The position numbers and the translations under genes are program-made. This document shows, one piece after another, positions 31,968-41,139 of a DNA stretch of 64,000 bases. Within the stretch, counting starts at the first letter, position 1. Each line of letters opens with the position of its first letter. The DNA lies in assembly GCF_008634025.1 (NCBI RefSeq), contig NZ_PDCM01000001.1:1110501-1174500 (forward strand), written 5' to 3'. The notes below the pieces were generated by a model. That model searched no databases and was not told the DNA's origin. It was given only the letters and a program-made list of their open reading frames with translations. This DNA is from Streptomyces albofaciens JCM 4342 (lineage in GTDB: Bacteria; Actinomycetota; Actinomycetes; Streptomycetales; Streptomycetaceae).

Positions 31968-33736
31968 CGGTGGACGGTGCCGGGGAGTGGGCGCGGCCCG
32001 GCCAGACGGTCGCGTCGGTGCTGCTGGCCGCGGGACGCCTCTCCTGGCGGACCACGCGCGGCGGCCGTCCGCGCGGAGTGTTCTGCGGGATCGGCGTCTG
32101 CCACGACTGCCTGGTGGTGGTCAACGGCGTACCCGACGTACGGGCCTGCCGGCGCGTGGTGGCGGCGGGCGACCGCATCGAGACGCAGGTGGGAGCGCGG
32201 TTGCCGGAACTCGCGCCGGACGCGCTTTGGGCGGGGGCGCGGGACGTGACGGTGCCGGTGGTCGTCGTCGGGGCCGGGCCCGCGGGCATGGCGGCGGCGC
32301 TGGCGGCGGCCGGGTCCGGGGTCCGGGTGGTGCTGGTGGACGACGGGGAGCGGCCGGGCGGGCAGTACCACCGGCAGACCGCGGACGGCCCGGCGCGGGG
32401 CGCGGCGGTGCGGGCCGTACAGGAGCATCCGCGGATCGAGTGGCTGGCGGGGGCGACGGTGTGGGGGGTGGAGGCAGAGGGCGAGGGGGGCGGCCCGCCG
32501 TCCGGGACAGCCGCCGGCAGGGACGCGGGCTGGACCGTCCACGTCCTGCAAGGCCCGGCCGACGCCCCCGCCCGTACGCCGTACACCCTGCACGCCGACG
32601 CGCTCGTCCTGTGCACCGGCGCGTACGACCGGGCACTGCCGTTCCCCGGCTGGGACCTGCCGGGCGTCGTCACGGCGGGCGCGGCACAGGCGCTCGCCAA
32701 GGGGCAGCGGACGGCGATCGGCCGCCGGGTGGTGGTCTCCGGCACCGGCCCGTTCCTGCTGCCGGTCACCTCGTCGCTGCTCACCGTCGGCGCACGCGTC
32801 CTCGGCGTGTACGAGGCGGGCACGCCCGCCGCCTGGCTGCGCGCGCCCGTCGCCGCGCTCCGGGACGGCGGCGGCAAGGTCCCCGAACTCCTCGCGTACG
32901 CCGCCACCATGGCGCGGCACCGCGTCCCCTACCGGCCCCGCCGGGCGGTCGTCGCCGCGCACGGACGGGACCGCGTCGAGGCGGTGACGGTGGCCCGCCT
33001 CGCACCGGACTGGAGCATCGTGCCCGGCACCGGACGCCGCATCGAGGACGTGGACGCGCTCTGCGTCGGGTACGGCTTCACACCGCAGCTGGAACTCGCC
33101 CTCGCCGCCGGATGCGCGCTGCGCGACGGCGCCCGGGTCGCGGTCGGGCCCGCGCAGCAGACCTCCGTACCCGGTGTGTACGCGGCGGGCGAGCCCACCG
33201 GCATCGGCGGCGCGGCACTCGCCGCGGCCGAAGGCGAGCTGGCGGGGCTGGCGGCGGCGCGGTGGGCCGGCGCGCGGTCCGTGGCGGCGCGGCGCGCCCC
33301 GGCCGTCCGGCGGCGGGTGCTCGCGGGCCGCCGCTTCGCCCGGCTGCTCGCCGCGACCCACCCCGTGCGCCCCGGGTGGCGCACCTGGCTCGACGAGGAC
33401 ACGCTCGTCTGCCGCTGCGAGGAGGTGCCGTACGGGCAGCTGCGCACCGGCCTCCTGACCGCCGACGGCATGCGGACGTTCAAGCTCGGCACGCGCGTCG
33501 GCCTGGGCCCCTGCCAGGGCCGGGTCTGCGCCCGCAACGCGGCCGGGCTCTGCGGCCCGGACGCCCTGCCCGACCCGCAGACGGCCGACCGCCGCCCGAT
33601 CGCCCAGCCGGTACGGCTCGCGGATCTGGCCGCGGCGGGGGCGGAGGCGGGGGATACGGGCGTGGCGCACGCGGACGCGGCGGAGCCCGACCCCGTACCC
33701 GAGCCGCCCTCCGACCCCACGTCCGCCCGGCCCTGA
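31955..33736 (+). CDS. fused 2Fe-2S and FAD/NAD-binding subunit of the hydroxyproline dehydrogenase
   Basis: The protein has 593 residues; the GTG follows GGGGAGGGGG and overlaps the previous gene by 13 bases. Residues 1-85 are a small 2Fe-2S domain with Cys44, 49, 52 and 65 (CGIGVCHDC and a later C). A pyridine-nucleotide-disulfide-type domain with VVVVGAGPAGMAAALA begins near 102. The end holds a second iron-sulfur motif (CRCEE, and GPCQGRVC near residue 535). In many proteobacterial pathways the first domain (HcnA/LhpF type) and the rest (HcnB/LhpE type) are separate proteins; here they are one chain. It should pass electrons from the oxidase subunit to the respiratory chain. Confidence 0.85.
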   Translation: MFRVTVDGAGEWARPGQTVASVLLAAGRLSWRTTRGGRPRGVFCGIGVCHDCLVVVNGVPDVRACRRVVAAGDRIETQVGARLPELAPDALWAGARDVTVPVVVVGAGPAGMAAALAAAGSGVRVVLVDDGERPGGQYHRQTADGPARGAAVRAVQEHPRIEWLAGATVWGVEAEGEGGGPPSGTAAGRDAGWTVHVLQGPADAPARTPYTLHADALVLCTGAYDRALPFPGWDLPGVVTAGAAQALAKGQRTAIGRRVVVSGTGPFLLPVTSSLLTVGARVLGVYEAGTPAAWLRAPVAALRDGGGKVPELLAYAATMARHRVPYRPRRAVVAAHGRDRVEAVTVARLAPDWSIVPGTGRRIEDVDALCVGYGFTPQLELALAAGCALRDGARVAVGPAQQTSVPGVYAAGEPTGIGGAALAAAEGELAGLAAARWAGARSVAARRAPAVRRRVLAGRRFARLLAATHPVRPGWRTWLDEDTLVCRCEEVPYGQLRTGLLTADGMRTFKLGTRVGLGPCQGRVCARNAAGLCGPDALPDPQTADRRPIAQPVRLADLAAAGAEAGDTGVAHADAAEPDPVPEPPSDPTSARP

Positions 33737-33799
33737 ACCGCGCCCCCGACCCTGACTCCACTCCACCCCGACCGACCCGCCGTACCGAGAGGACCCGCC

Positions 33800-34768
33800 A
33801 TGACGGACCCCGCCACGCCGCAGTCCCGTACGTCCCGTGCCGCCTCCCGTACGTCCCTGACCGGCGTCATCGTCGCCACCGCCCTCCCGTACGCCGAGGA
33901 CCCGGCCGCGCCCGCCGGGCTGCGGCCCGACCTCGACCGGTACGCCGACCACTGCCGCTGGCTCGTCGACAACGGCTGTCACGGGGTCGGGCCGAACGGT
34001 TCGCTCGGCGAGTACTCCTCCCTCACGGACGGCGAACGGCGCGCCGTGGCCCGTACCGCCGTCGCGGCGGTGGGGCGGGACGCGCTGGTCGTGGTCGGTG
34101 TGCACGGGGCCGGCGCGCACCAGGCGCGGTACTGGGCGGAGCTGGCCGCCGAGGACGGCGCGGACGGCGTGCTGTGCCTGCCGCCCACCCTCTACCGCGC
34201 CAACACCGCCGAGATCGTGCGGCACTTCGAGGAGGTCGCGGCCGTCGGGCTGCCGGTGATGGCCTACAACAACCCGCTCGACACCAAGGTCGACCTCACT
34301 CCGGAGGTGCTGCGGGAGGTCGCCGCGATCGACGGCGTGGTGGCCGTCAAGGAGTTCTCCGGCGACATCCGCCGGGTGCTGCACATCAAGGAGCAGGCCC
34401 CCGGCCTGGAGGTGGTCGCGGGCGCCGACGACCTGGTGCTGGAGGCGCTGCTGATGGGCGCCACCGGCTGGTTCGCCGGCTTCCCCAACGTCTTCCCGGC
34501 CGAGTCCGTACGCCTCTACGAACTGGCCCGGGAAGGCCGCGTCACCGAGGCACGGGAGCTGTACGAGCCGCTGGTCGCCGCGTTCCGCTGGGACTCGCGC
34601 ACCGAGTTCGTACAGGCCGTCAAACGCGGGATGGACCTCGTCGGGCGCTACGGCGGGCCCTGCCGGCCGCCGCGCGGACCGCTGCTCCCGGAACAGCGGC
34701 GGCAGCTGGACGCGGACATGCGCGGCGCCGTCCAGGCGCTGGAGGCCTGGGTGAAAGCGGCCGGGTGA
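33800..34768 (+). CDS. DHDPS-family lyase, probable pyrroline-4-hydroxy-2-carboxylate deaminase
   Basis: The protein has 322 residues. Class I aldolase features of the dihydrodipicolinate synthase family are present: GVGPNGSLGEYSSLTDGER (63-81), Tyr156 in AYNNPLDTKV and the Schiff-base Lys184 in VAVKEFSGD. True DHDPS would be out of place here. Between hydroxyproline dehydrogenase subunits and an epimerase, the expected reaction is deamination and ring opening of 1-pyrroline-4-hydroxy-2-carboxylate to 2-oxoglutarate semialdehyde. Its stop overlaps the next start by one base (TGATG). Confidence 0.85.
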   Translation: MTDPATPQSRTSRAASRTSLTGVIVATALPYAEDPAAPAGLRPDLDRYADHCRWLVDNGCHGVGPNGSLGEYSSLTDGERRAVARTAVAAVGRDALVVVGVHGAGAHQARYWAELAAEDGADGVLCLPPTLYRANTAEIVRHFEEVAAVGLPVMAYNNPLDTKVDLTPEVLREVAAIDGVVAVKEFSGDIRRVLHIKEQAPGLEVVAGADDLVLEALLMGATGWFAGFPNVFPAESVRLYELAREGRVTEARELYEPLVAAFRWDSRTEFVQAVKRGMDLVGRYGGPCRPPRGPLLPEQRRQLDADMRGAVQALEAWVKAAG

Positions 34769-35808
34769 TGACGTCCGACGCCCGGAACTCCTTCGCCGCC
34801 CGCAGTGTGCGCACTTTCCAAGCCGTGGACTCGCACACCGAGGGCATGCCGACGCGCGTCATCACGGACGGCGTCGGCACCATCCCCGGCGCGACCATGG
34901 CCGAACGCCGCCGGTACTTCGTGGAACACCTCGACCCGGTCCGCCAATTGCTGGTGAACGAGCCGCGCGGGCACGCCGCGATGAGCGGGGCGATCCTGCA
35001 ACCGCCGACCCGGCCCGACGCCGACTGGGGCGTCGTCTACATCGAGGTCTCCGGCTGTCTGCCGATGTGCGGGCACGGCACCATCGGCGTCGCCACGGTC
35101 CTGGTGGAAACGGGCCTGGTGGAGGTCACCGAGCCGGTCACCACCGTACGGCTGGACACCCCGGCCGGGCTGGTCGCGGCCCGGGTCGCGGTGCGCGGCG
35201 GGCGCGCCGAACACGTCACGATCCACAACGTCCCTTCGTACGCGTACGAGCTGGACGCCGTGGTGAAGGTGCCCGGCCTCGGCGAGGTCCGCTACGACCT
35301 GGCGTACGGCGGCAACTTCTACGCGATCACCCCGCTCGCCGCGCTGGGCATCCCGTTCGACGCCGCCCGTCTGGACGAGATCATCGCGGCGGGGCTGGCC
35401 GTGATGGCCGCGGTCGACGAGCGGGACCGGCCCGTCCACCCCACCGACCCGGCCATCTCCGGCTGCCGCCACGTCCAGTTCACGGCCCCCGGCACGCCGG
35501 GCCCGGACGGCTCCGACTCCCGTAACGCCATGGTCATCCACCCCGGCTGGGTCGACCGCTCGCCGTGCGGCACCGGCACCAGCGCCCGCATGGCCCAGCT
35601 GCACGCACGCGGCGAACTCCCCCTCGGCCGGCCCTTCGTCAACGAATCCCTGATCGGCACCCGCTTCACGGGCCGGCTGGTGGGCACGGAGCGGGTCGGC
35701 GGCCGGCCGGCGGTCGTGCCCACGGTGACCGGCCGGGCCTGGATCACGGGCACGGCCCGGTATGTGCTCGATCCGACCGATCCGTTCCCGCGGGGGTTCG
35801 TGCTGTAG
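34768..35808 (+). CDS. proline racemase-family protein, probable 4-hydroxyproline 2-epimerase
   Basis: The protein has 346 residues. Both acid/base cysteines of the family are present: Cys101 in MCGHGTIG and Cys267 in RSPCGTGTSA. The 3-hydroxyproline dehydratases have Thr in the second place, so the sequence supports a two-base epimerase. The N-terminal VDSHTEGMPTRVI and the NEPRGHAAMSGAI region also fit. It would convert trans-4-hydroxy-L-proline to cis-4-hydroxy-D-proline, the first step of the pathway encoded by this operon. It is translationally coupled to the deaminase gene. No 2-oxoglutarate semialdehyde dehydrogenase is seen nearby, so the last step must be encoded elsewhere. Confidence 0.88.
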   Translation: MTSDARNSFAARSVRTFQAVDSHTEGMPTRVITDGVGTIPGATMAERRRYFVEHLDPVRQLLVNEPRGHAAMSGAILQPPTRPDADWGVVYIEVSGCLPMCGHGTIGVATVLVETGLVEVTEPVTTVRLDTPAGLVAARVAVRGGRAEHVTIHNVPSYAYELDAVVKVPGLGEVRYDLAYGGNFYAITPLAALGIPFDAARLDEIIAAGLAVMAAVDERDRPVHPTDPAISGCRHVQFTAPGTPGPDGSDSRNAMVIHPGWVDRSPCGTGTSARMAQLHARGELPLGRPFVNESLIGTRFTGRLVGTERVGGRPAVVPTVTGRAWITGTARYVLDPTDPFPRGFVL

Positions 35809-35852
35809 AGGTTGGGGGGCACGTACGTACGAAGAGAAAGCGGAGCGCATTG

Positions 35853-36431
35853 GTGGACGAGAAGACGGCGGGCAGCGGGCGTGGGCTCCGCAAGCGCGGG
35901 CTGCGGCTGCTGGCCGTACCGGCCGCGGTGCTGGCATTGCATGCCGGCACGGGGGCGGCCGTGGCGCAGTCCCACCTTGAGGGGAGCCCGGCGGCCAGTG
36001 CCACGGCCCCGGCCGTCCGCATCACAGAAGGCCAGGTCCGGGAGGCCGGCCCCGGCGGCACGCTGCTCTACCCGAGCGTGACCAGCTGCCTGACCGTGAC
36101 GGTCCGCCTGGCGGACGGCGGCCTGGTGGGCGCGCACGCCAGCCTTTTCCAGGTACCGGGGGAGTACCGCTCCGACCGCATCCTCGGCGTCCTGCGGGAT
36201 CGGGTGGGCGACCGGCGTGTCACGGCGGTGCAGGTCAGGGGCGCGGTCGGAGCCTGGCATCCCGGCTACTTCACGAAGGCCGTGGAGAGTTACGGGGACG
36301 GGGAGGCCGTCCCGTACCCGACGCGTCCCGACCCGGAGGGCCTGGCGGCGGCGGTGGCGGACGGTCTGGGGCAGCCGCGGGCGAAGGTGTCGGTGACGGA
36401 TGTGCCGGACGGGGACCAGACGGTGCGCTGA
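35853..36431 (+). CDS. secreted hypothetical protein, 192 residues
   Basis: The start is taken as the GTG at 35853 (CGGAG eight bases upstream); the preceding TTG is also possible. The basic N-terminus GRGLRKRGLRLLAVPAAVLA and the ALHAGTGAAVAQ cleavage region indicate export. The mature part is soluble. It contains SVTSCLTVTVRLADGGLVGA, FQVPGEYRSDRILGVLRD and AWHPGYFTKAVESYGD. I do not recognise the family. It follows the epimerase by 44 bases but its product looks unrelated to the pathway. A terminator follows at 36445. Confidence 0.7.
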   Translation: MDEKTAGSGRGLRKRGLRLLAVPAAVLALHAGTGAAVAQSHLEGSPAASATAPAVRITEGQVREAGPGGTLLYPSVTSCLTVTVRLADGGLVGAHASLFQVPGEYRSDRILGVLRDRVGDRRVTAVQVRGAVGAWHPGYFTKAVESYGDGEAVPYPTRPDPEGLAAAVADGLGQPRAKVSVTDVPDGDQTVR

Positions 36432-36444
36432 GGCCCCGGCCGGA

Positions 36445-36471
36445 GGGGCGGGGCGGCGCGTGCCCCGCCCC
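36445..36471 (+). terminator. hairpin terminator before the hut operon
   Basis: GGGGCGGGG (36445-36453) pairs with CCCCGCCCC (36463-36471), with a nine-base loop. Confidence 0.75.
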
Positions 36472-36477
36472 GACCTG

Positions 36478-36513
36478 TTGACTAGCCATATTCAACACCC
36501 CAAGATGTGAATA
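36478..36513 (+). promoter_or_regulatory. candidate hut operon promoter with inverted repeat
   Basis: TTGACT (36478-36483) is a near-consensus -35. A weaker -10, CAAGAT (36501-36506), lies 17 bases on. TATTCA (36489-36494) and TGAATA (36508-36513) form an inverted repeat overlapping the -10, a plausible operator. This is the most AT-rich stretch before hutU. Confidence 0.55.
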
Positions 36514-36624
36514 GCTCGATCCAGTGGTGCTGCCCGTCCCCCGGGCGGCGCCCGCTCCACACGCATCGTGCGAGGCATGCACATCGCGCGATGACTTCGC
36601 ATCGACGCCAGGGAGGCACGGCCC

Positions 36625-38283
36625 ATGTCAGGACCGCGACCCGTGCGGGCACCGCGCGGTACGGAACTGAGCGCCCGGGGATGGCAGCAGGAAGCCGCGC
36701 TGCGCATGCTGCAGAACAACCTCGACCCGGAGGTCGCCGAGCACCCGGACCAGCTCGTCGTCTACGGCGGCACCGGCAAGGCCGCCCGCGACTGGCGCTC
36801 CTTCGACGCGATGGTGCGCACGCTGACCACGCTCAAGCAGGACGAGACGATGCTCGTCCAGTCGGGCCGGCCGGTCGGCGTCATGCAGACGCACGAGTGG
36901 GCGCCGCGGGTGCTGATCGCCAACTCCAACCTGGTGGGCGACTGGGCCAACTGGGAGGAGTTCCGGCGCCTGGAGGCGCTGGGCCTGACCATGTACGGCC
37001 AGATGACGGCCGGTTCGTGGATCTACATCGGCACGCAGGGCATCCTCCAGGGCACGTACGAGACGTTCGCCGCGGTGGCCGCGAAGCGGTTCGGCGGCAC
37101 GCTCGCCGGGACGATCACGCTCACCGCCGGGCTCGGCGGCATGGGCGGCGCCCAGCCGCTCGCCGTCACGATGAACGGCGGCGTCGCGATCTGCGTCGAC
37201 TGCGACCCGCGCGCCATCGAGCGGCGCATCGAGCACCGCTACCTGGATGTACGGGCCGACAGCCTCCAGCACGCGCTCCAGCTCGCCGTCGAGGCCCGTG
37301 ACCAGCGCAAACCGCTCTCCATCGGCCTGCTCGGCAACGCCGCGGAACTGCTGCCGCGGATGCTCGCCGACGGCGCGCCGATCGACATCGTCACCGACCA
37401 GACCTCCGCCCACGACCCCCTGTCGTACCTCCCGCTGGGCATCGACTTCGCGGACATGGCTGCGTACGCGGCCGAGCAGCCCGCCGACTTCACCCGCCGG
37501 GCCCGCGAGTCGATGGCCCGGCACGTGGAGGCCATGGTCGGCTTCATGGACGCCGGTGCCGAGGTCTTCGACTACGGCAACTCCATCCGCGGCGAGGCGG
37601 AACTGGCCGGGTACAAGCGGGCGTTCGCCTTCCCCGGCTTCGTGCCCGCCTACATCCGGCCGCTGTTCGCCGAGGGCAAGGGCCCGTTCCGCTGGGCCGC
37701 GCTGTCCGGCGACCCCAAGGACATCGCCGCCACCGACCGGGCGATCCTCGACCTCTTCCCGGAGAACGAGTCCCTCGCCCGGTGGATCAAGCTGGCCGGC
37801 GAGCGGGTGCACTTCCAGGGCCTGCCGGCCCGGATCTGCTGGCTCGGGTACGGCGAGCGCGACAAGGCGGGCGAGCGCTTCAACGACATGGTCGCCGACG
37901 GCACCCTCCAGGCCCCGCTGGCCATCGGCCGCGACCACCTGGACTGCGGCTCGGTGGCGTCCCCGTACCGGGAGACCGAGGCGATGCTCGACGGCTCGGA
38001 CGCCATCGCCGACTGGCCGCTGCTGAACGCCATGGTCAACGTCGCCTCGGGCGCCTCGTGGGTGTCCCTGCACCACGGCGGCGGCGTCGGCATGGGCCGC
38101 TCCCTCCACGCCGGCCAGGTCACCGTCGCCGACGGCACCCCGCTGGCGGGCGAGAAGATCCGCCGCGTCCTGACCAACGACCCGGGCATGGGCGTCATTC
38201 GCCACGTCGACGCCGGATACGAGCGCGCCGACGAGGTCGCGGCCGAACGCGGCGTGCGCATTCCGATGCGGGAGGGCGAGTGA
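36625..38283 (+). CDS. hutU: urocanate hydratase
   Basis: The protein has 552 residues; GGGAGG lies eight bases before the ATG. It carries the highly conserved urocanase blocks: [40 protein letters not shown] and [20 protein letters not shown]. It continues with the NAD-binding [17 protein letters not shown], the catalytic cysteine in [14 protein letters not shown], and [17 protein letters not shown]. It adds water to urocanate to form imidazolonepropionate with NAD as a cofactor. It is the first gene of a four-gene operon. The following start overlaps its stop (GTGA). Confidence 0.97.
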   Translation: MSGPRPVRAPRGTELSARGWQQEAALRMLQNNLDPEVAEHPDQLVVYGGTGKAARDWRSFDAMVRTLTTLKQDETMLVQSGRPVGVMQTHEWAPRVLIANSNLVGDWANWEEFRRLEALGLTMYGQMTAGSWIYIGTQGILQGTYETFAAVAAKRFGGTLAGTITLTAGLGGMGGAQPLAVTMNGGVAICVDCDPRAIERRIEHRYLDVRADSLQHALQLAVEARDQRKPLSIGLLGNAAELLPRMLADGAPIDIVTDQTSAHDPLSYLPLGIDFADMAAYAAEQPADFTRRARESMARHVEAMVGFMDAGAEVFDYGNSIRGEAELAGYKRAFAFPGFVPAYIRPLFAEGKGPFRWAALSGDPKDIAATDRAILDLFPENESLARWIKLAGERVHFQGLPARICWLGYGERDKAGERFNDMVADGTLQAPLAIGRDHLDCGSVASPYRETEAMLDGSDAIADWPLLNAMVNVASGASWVSLHHGGGVGMGRSLHAGQVTVADGTPLAGEKIRRVLTNDPGMGVIRHVDAGYERADEVAAERGVRIPMREGE

Positions 38284-39713
38284 CCTCGCCGAACGACGGA
38301 GCGGGAGGCGGTCCGGGGGCGGGCGCCTCTGGAGCTGGAACCCCTGGGGCGGGCGGGCCTGGGGCGGGAGCCCACGGGGCCGGTGCTCTGGGGGCGGGTG
38401 CCTCTCGGGCGGACGCCTCTGGGGCGGGTGCTCCTGGGCCAGGTGCTCCGGGGGCGGTCGGGACGTCCTTCCACGAGATGTGGCGGGACCTCGCCGCCAT
38501 CGGCCGCCACTCCGGCACCGGCGGCTACCGCCGCTACGCCTGGACCGGCGCGGACGCCGACTGCCGGGCCTGGTTCGCGGACCAGGCCCGCGCCCGCGGG
38601 CTGGCCTACGAGGTGGACCGCAACGGCAACCAGTGGGCCTGGCTCGGCGCGGCGTCCGCCGCGGACGTGGCCGCGGGCGACGCCGTGGTCACCGGCTCCC
38701 ACCTGGACTCCGTCCCGGACGGCGGCGCCTTCGACGGGCCGCTCGGCGTGGTGTCCTCCTTCGCCGCGCTCGACGAACTCCGCCGACGGGGCGCCACGCC
38801 CGCCAAGCCGCTGGCCGTCGTCAACTTCGGCGACGAGGAAGGCGCCCGCTTCGGCCTGGCCTGCGTCGGCTCCCGGCTCAGCGCCGGACAGCTCACCGTG
38901 GAGCGGGCCCGCGAACTGCGCGACGCCGACGGCACGACGCTGCCCCGGGCCATGGAGCGGGCCGGTTACGACCCGGACGCCATCGGCCCGGACCCCGACC
39001 GGCTCTCCCGCATCGGCGCGTTCGTCGAACTGCACGTCGAACAGGGCCGGGCGCTCGACCTGAGCGGCGACCCCGTGGGCATCGCCTCCGCCATCTGGCC
39101 GCACGGCCGCTGGCGGTTCGACTTCCACGGCGAGGCCAACCACGCCGGCACCACCCGGCTGGCGGACCGGCGCGACCCGATGCTCACCTACGCGGCGACC
39201 GTGCTCGCCGCCCGCGAGCGGGCCGAACGGGCCGGCGCGCTGGCGACCTTCGGCAAGATCGGCGTCGAGCCGAACGGCGTGAACGCCATCCCGTCGCTGG
39301 TCCGCGGCTGGCTGGACTCCCGCGCCGCCGACCAGGACACGCTGGACACCGTCGTCGCCGCCATCGAGCGGGCGGCCGCCGAGCACGGCGCGCGCGACGG
39401 CGTCGACGTGCGCGTCACCCGGGAATCCTTCACCCCCGTCGTCGAGTTCGGGCACGCGCTGCGGGACGAGCTGGCCGAGATCCTCGGCCGAGCGGCGGAC
39501 CACCGTCCGGGCGGCGCCCGCGAGGTGCCCGTGCTCGGCACCGGCGCCGGACACGACGCGGGTATTTTGTCCGCAACCGTGCCCACCGCCATGCTGTTCG
39601 TACGCAACCCCACCGGCGTCTCGCACTCGCCCGCCGAACACGCGGCCGAGGACGACTGCACCGCCGGGGTGACCGCACTCGCCGACGTACTGGAGGGTCT
39701 GGCGTGCAGGTGA
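38280..39713 (+). CDS. M20-family amidohydrolase (allantoate/N-carbamoyl amino acid hydrolase type) of the hut operon
   Basis: The protein has 477 residues. The GTG overlaps the hutU stop and is preceded by GGGAGGG. Residues about 8-62 are an Ala/Gly/Pro-rich low-complexity tail. The catalytic part starts near [20 protein letters not shown]. Metal ligands of the M20 family appear in [30 protein letters not shown] and [11 protein letters not shown], with SHSPAEHA near the end. The family cleaves allantoate or N-carbamoyl amino acids. In a histidine operon that makes N-formylglutamate through HutF, the likely job is a late amide hydrolysis in place of a classical HutG. This is inference from context. 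Confidence 0.85.
   Translation: MTSPNDGAGGGPGAGASGAGTPGAGGPGAGAHGAGALGAGASRADASGAGAPGPGAPGAVGTSFHEMWRDLAAIGRHSGTGGYRRYAWTGADADCRAWFADQARARGLAYEVDRNGNQWAWLGAASAADVAAGDAVVTGSHLDSVPDGGAFDGPLGVVSSFAALDELRRRGATPAKPLAVVNFGDEEGARFGLACVGSRLSAGQLTVERARELRDADGTTLPRAMERAGYDPDAIGPDPDRLSRIGAFVELHVEQGRALDLSGDPVGIASAIWPHGRWRFDFHGEANHAGTTRLADRRDPMLTYAATVLAARERAERAGALATFGKIGVEPNGVNAIPSLVRGWLDSRAADQDTLDTVVAAIERAAAEHGARDGVDVRVTRESFTPVVEFGHALRDELAEILGRAADHRPGGAREVPVLGTGAGHDAGILSATVPTAMLFVRNPTGVSHSPAEHAAEDDCTAGVTALADVLEGLACR
38313..38459. repeat. in-frame GC-rich minisatellite in the M20 gene
   Basis: About ten imperfect copies of a 15-base unit similar to GGGGCGGGTGCTCCT, coding Gly-Ala-Gly-Ala-Ser/Pro type pentapeptides. 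All copies keep the frame. The catalytic domain starts right after the array. Confidence 0.75.
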
Positions 39714-41110
39714 CGCCGCAGGAACCCGGGCCGACCCCGCGACCCGGCGACGGGCCGCGGCCGGCCGCACCGAAGACGTACTGGCTGGAACACGCCTGGC
39801 TCGGCACCCACGTCGAGCCGGGCGTGGCCGTGGACGTGGACCCGGCGGAAGGGCGCATCGCCGCCGTGCGGACCGAGGTCCCGGACCCGCCGCCGGGCGC
39901 CGTCGCCCTGCGCGGCCTGACGCTCCCGGGCCTGGCCAACGCCCACTCGCACGCCTTCCACCGGGCGCTGCGCGGCACCGTCCAGGTCGGTTCGGGCACC
40001 TTCTGGACCTGGCGGGAGGTGATGTACCAGGTCGCCTCCCAGCTCACCCCCGACTCCTACTACGCGCTCGCGCGGGCCGTCTACGCCGAGATGGCGCTGA
40101 CCGGCATCACCTGCGTCGGCGAATTCCACTACCTCCACCACGGTCCCGGCGGCACCCGCTACGCCGACCCCAACGCGATGGGCGAGGCCCTGATCGCCGC
40201 CGCCGACGAGGCCGGCATCCGCATCACCCTGCTCGACACCGCCTACCTCTCCTCCGGCTTCGGCGCCGAGCCCAACCATCACCAGCTGCGCTTCTCGGAC
40301 GGCACGGCCGACGCCTGGGCCGAGCGCGCGTCCGGCCTGAAGGAGGGCAGGCCGCACGCCCGTATCGGCGCGGCCGTGCACTCCGTCCGCGCCGTGCCCG
40401 CCGACCAGCTGGGCACCGTCGCGGAATGGGCCGGGCAGCGGCAGGCACCGCTGCACGTCCACCTCTCCGAGCAGACCGCCGAGAACGACGCCTGCCGCGA
40501 GGCGCACGGCCGCACACCCACCCAACTGCTCGCCGAACACGGTGTCCTGGGCCGCCGCACCACCGCCGTGCACGCCACCCACCTCACCGGGGAGGACGTA
40601 CGGCTGCTGGGCGCCGCCACCACCGGGGTGTGCATGTGCCCCACCACCGAGCGCGACCTCGCCGACGGCATCGGCCCCGCCGTCCAGCTCCAGGCCGCCG
40701 GCAGCCCCCTGTCGCTCGGCAGCGACAGCCACGCCGTCATCGACCTCTTCGAAGAGGCCCGCGCGATGGAACTGGACGAACGGCTGCGCACCCGCACCCG
40801 CGGCCACTGGACGGCCGCCGCCCTGTTGCGCGCCGCCACCGCCGACGGCCACGCCGCACTGGGCTGGGACGAGGCGGGCACCATCGAACGCGGCGCGCTC
40901 GCCGACCTCACCACGATCGCGCTGGACTCCGTGCGCACCGCGGGCCCGCTGCCCAGGCTGGGCGCCGAGACGGCGGTATTCGCCGCCTCCGGGGCGGATG
41001 TGCGCCATACGGTCGTCGGCGGCCGTCAGGTCGTACGCGACGGAGTCCATACGCTCGTGCCCGACGTCCCCACCGCACTGGCCGAGGCCATCGCGGCCGT
41101 ACGCGGCTGA
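39704..41110 (+). CDS. hutF: formimidoylglutamate deiminase
   Basis: The protein has 468 residues; the GTG follows GGAGGG and overlaps the previous gene by 10 bases. This amidohydrolase-superfamily enzyme has metal motifs [38 protein letters not shown] and [20 protein letters not shown]. The last segment and [17 protein letters not shown] are characteristic of the HutF branch. It removes the imino group of N-formimino-L-glutamate as ammonia to give N-formyl-L-glutamate. It acts after HutI and before a formylglutamate hydrolase. The intermediate position in a tightly overlapping operon supports the assignment. Confidence 0.93.
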   Translation: MQVTPQEPGPTPRPGDGPRPAAPKTYWLEHAWLGTHVEPGVAVDVDPAEGRIAAVRTEVPDPPPGAVALRGLTLPGLANAHSHAFHRALRGTVQVGSGTFWTWREVMYQVASQLTPDSYYALARAVYAEMALTGITCVGEFHYLHHGPGGTRYADPNAMGEALIAAADEAGIRITLLDTAYLSSGFGAEPNHHQLRFSDGTADAWAERASGLKEGRPHARIGAAVHSVRAVPADQLGTVAEWAGQRQAPLHVHLSEQTAENDACREAHGRTPTQLLAEHGVLGRRTTAVHATHLTGEDVRLLGAATTGVCMCPTTERDLADGIGPAVQLQAAGSPLSLGSDSHAVIDLFEEARAMELDERLRTRTRGHWTAAALLRAATADGHAALGWDEAGTIERGALADLTTIALDSVRTAGPLPRLGAETAVFAASGADVRHTVVGGRQVVRDGVHTLVPDVPTALAEAIAAVRG

Positions 41111-41139
41111 ACCCGCGGCCGAAGGAGAGCACCCCCACG

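Noticed and set aside
30693..33736. Hydrogen cyanide synthase (hcnABC-like)
   Set aside because: The flavoprotein and iron-sulfur parts are similar in type. The co-operonic DHDPS-family deaminase and the two-cysteine epimerase point to hydroxyproline catabolism, and cyanide production is not expected in this setting.
33800..34768. dapA for lysine biosynthesis
   Set aside because: The fold is the same, but it sits between hydroxyproline dehydrogenase subunits and an epimerase with overlapping stops and starts, so a catabolic deaminase role is more consistent.
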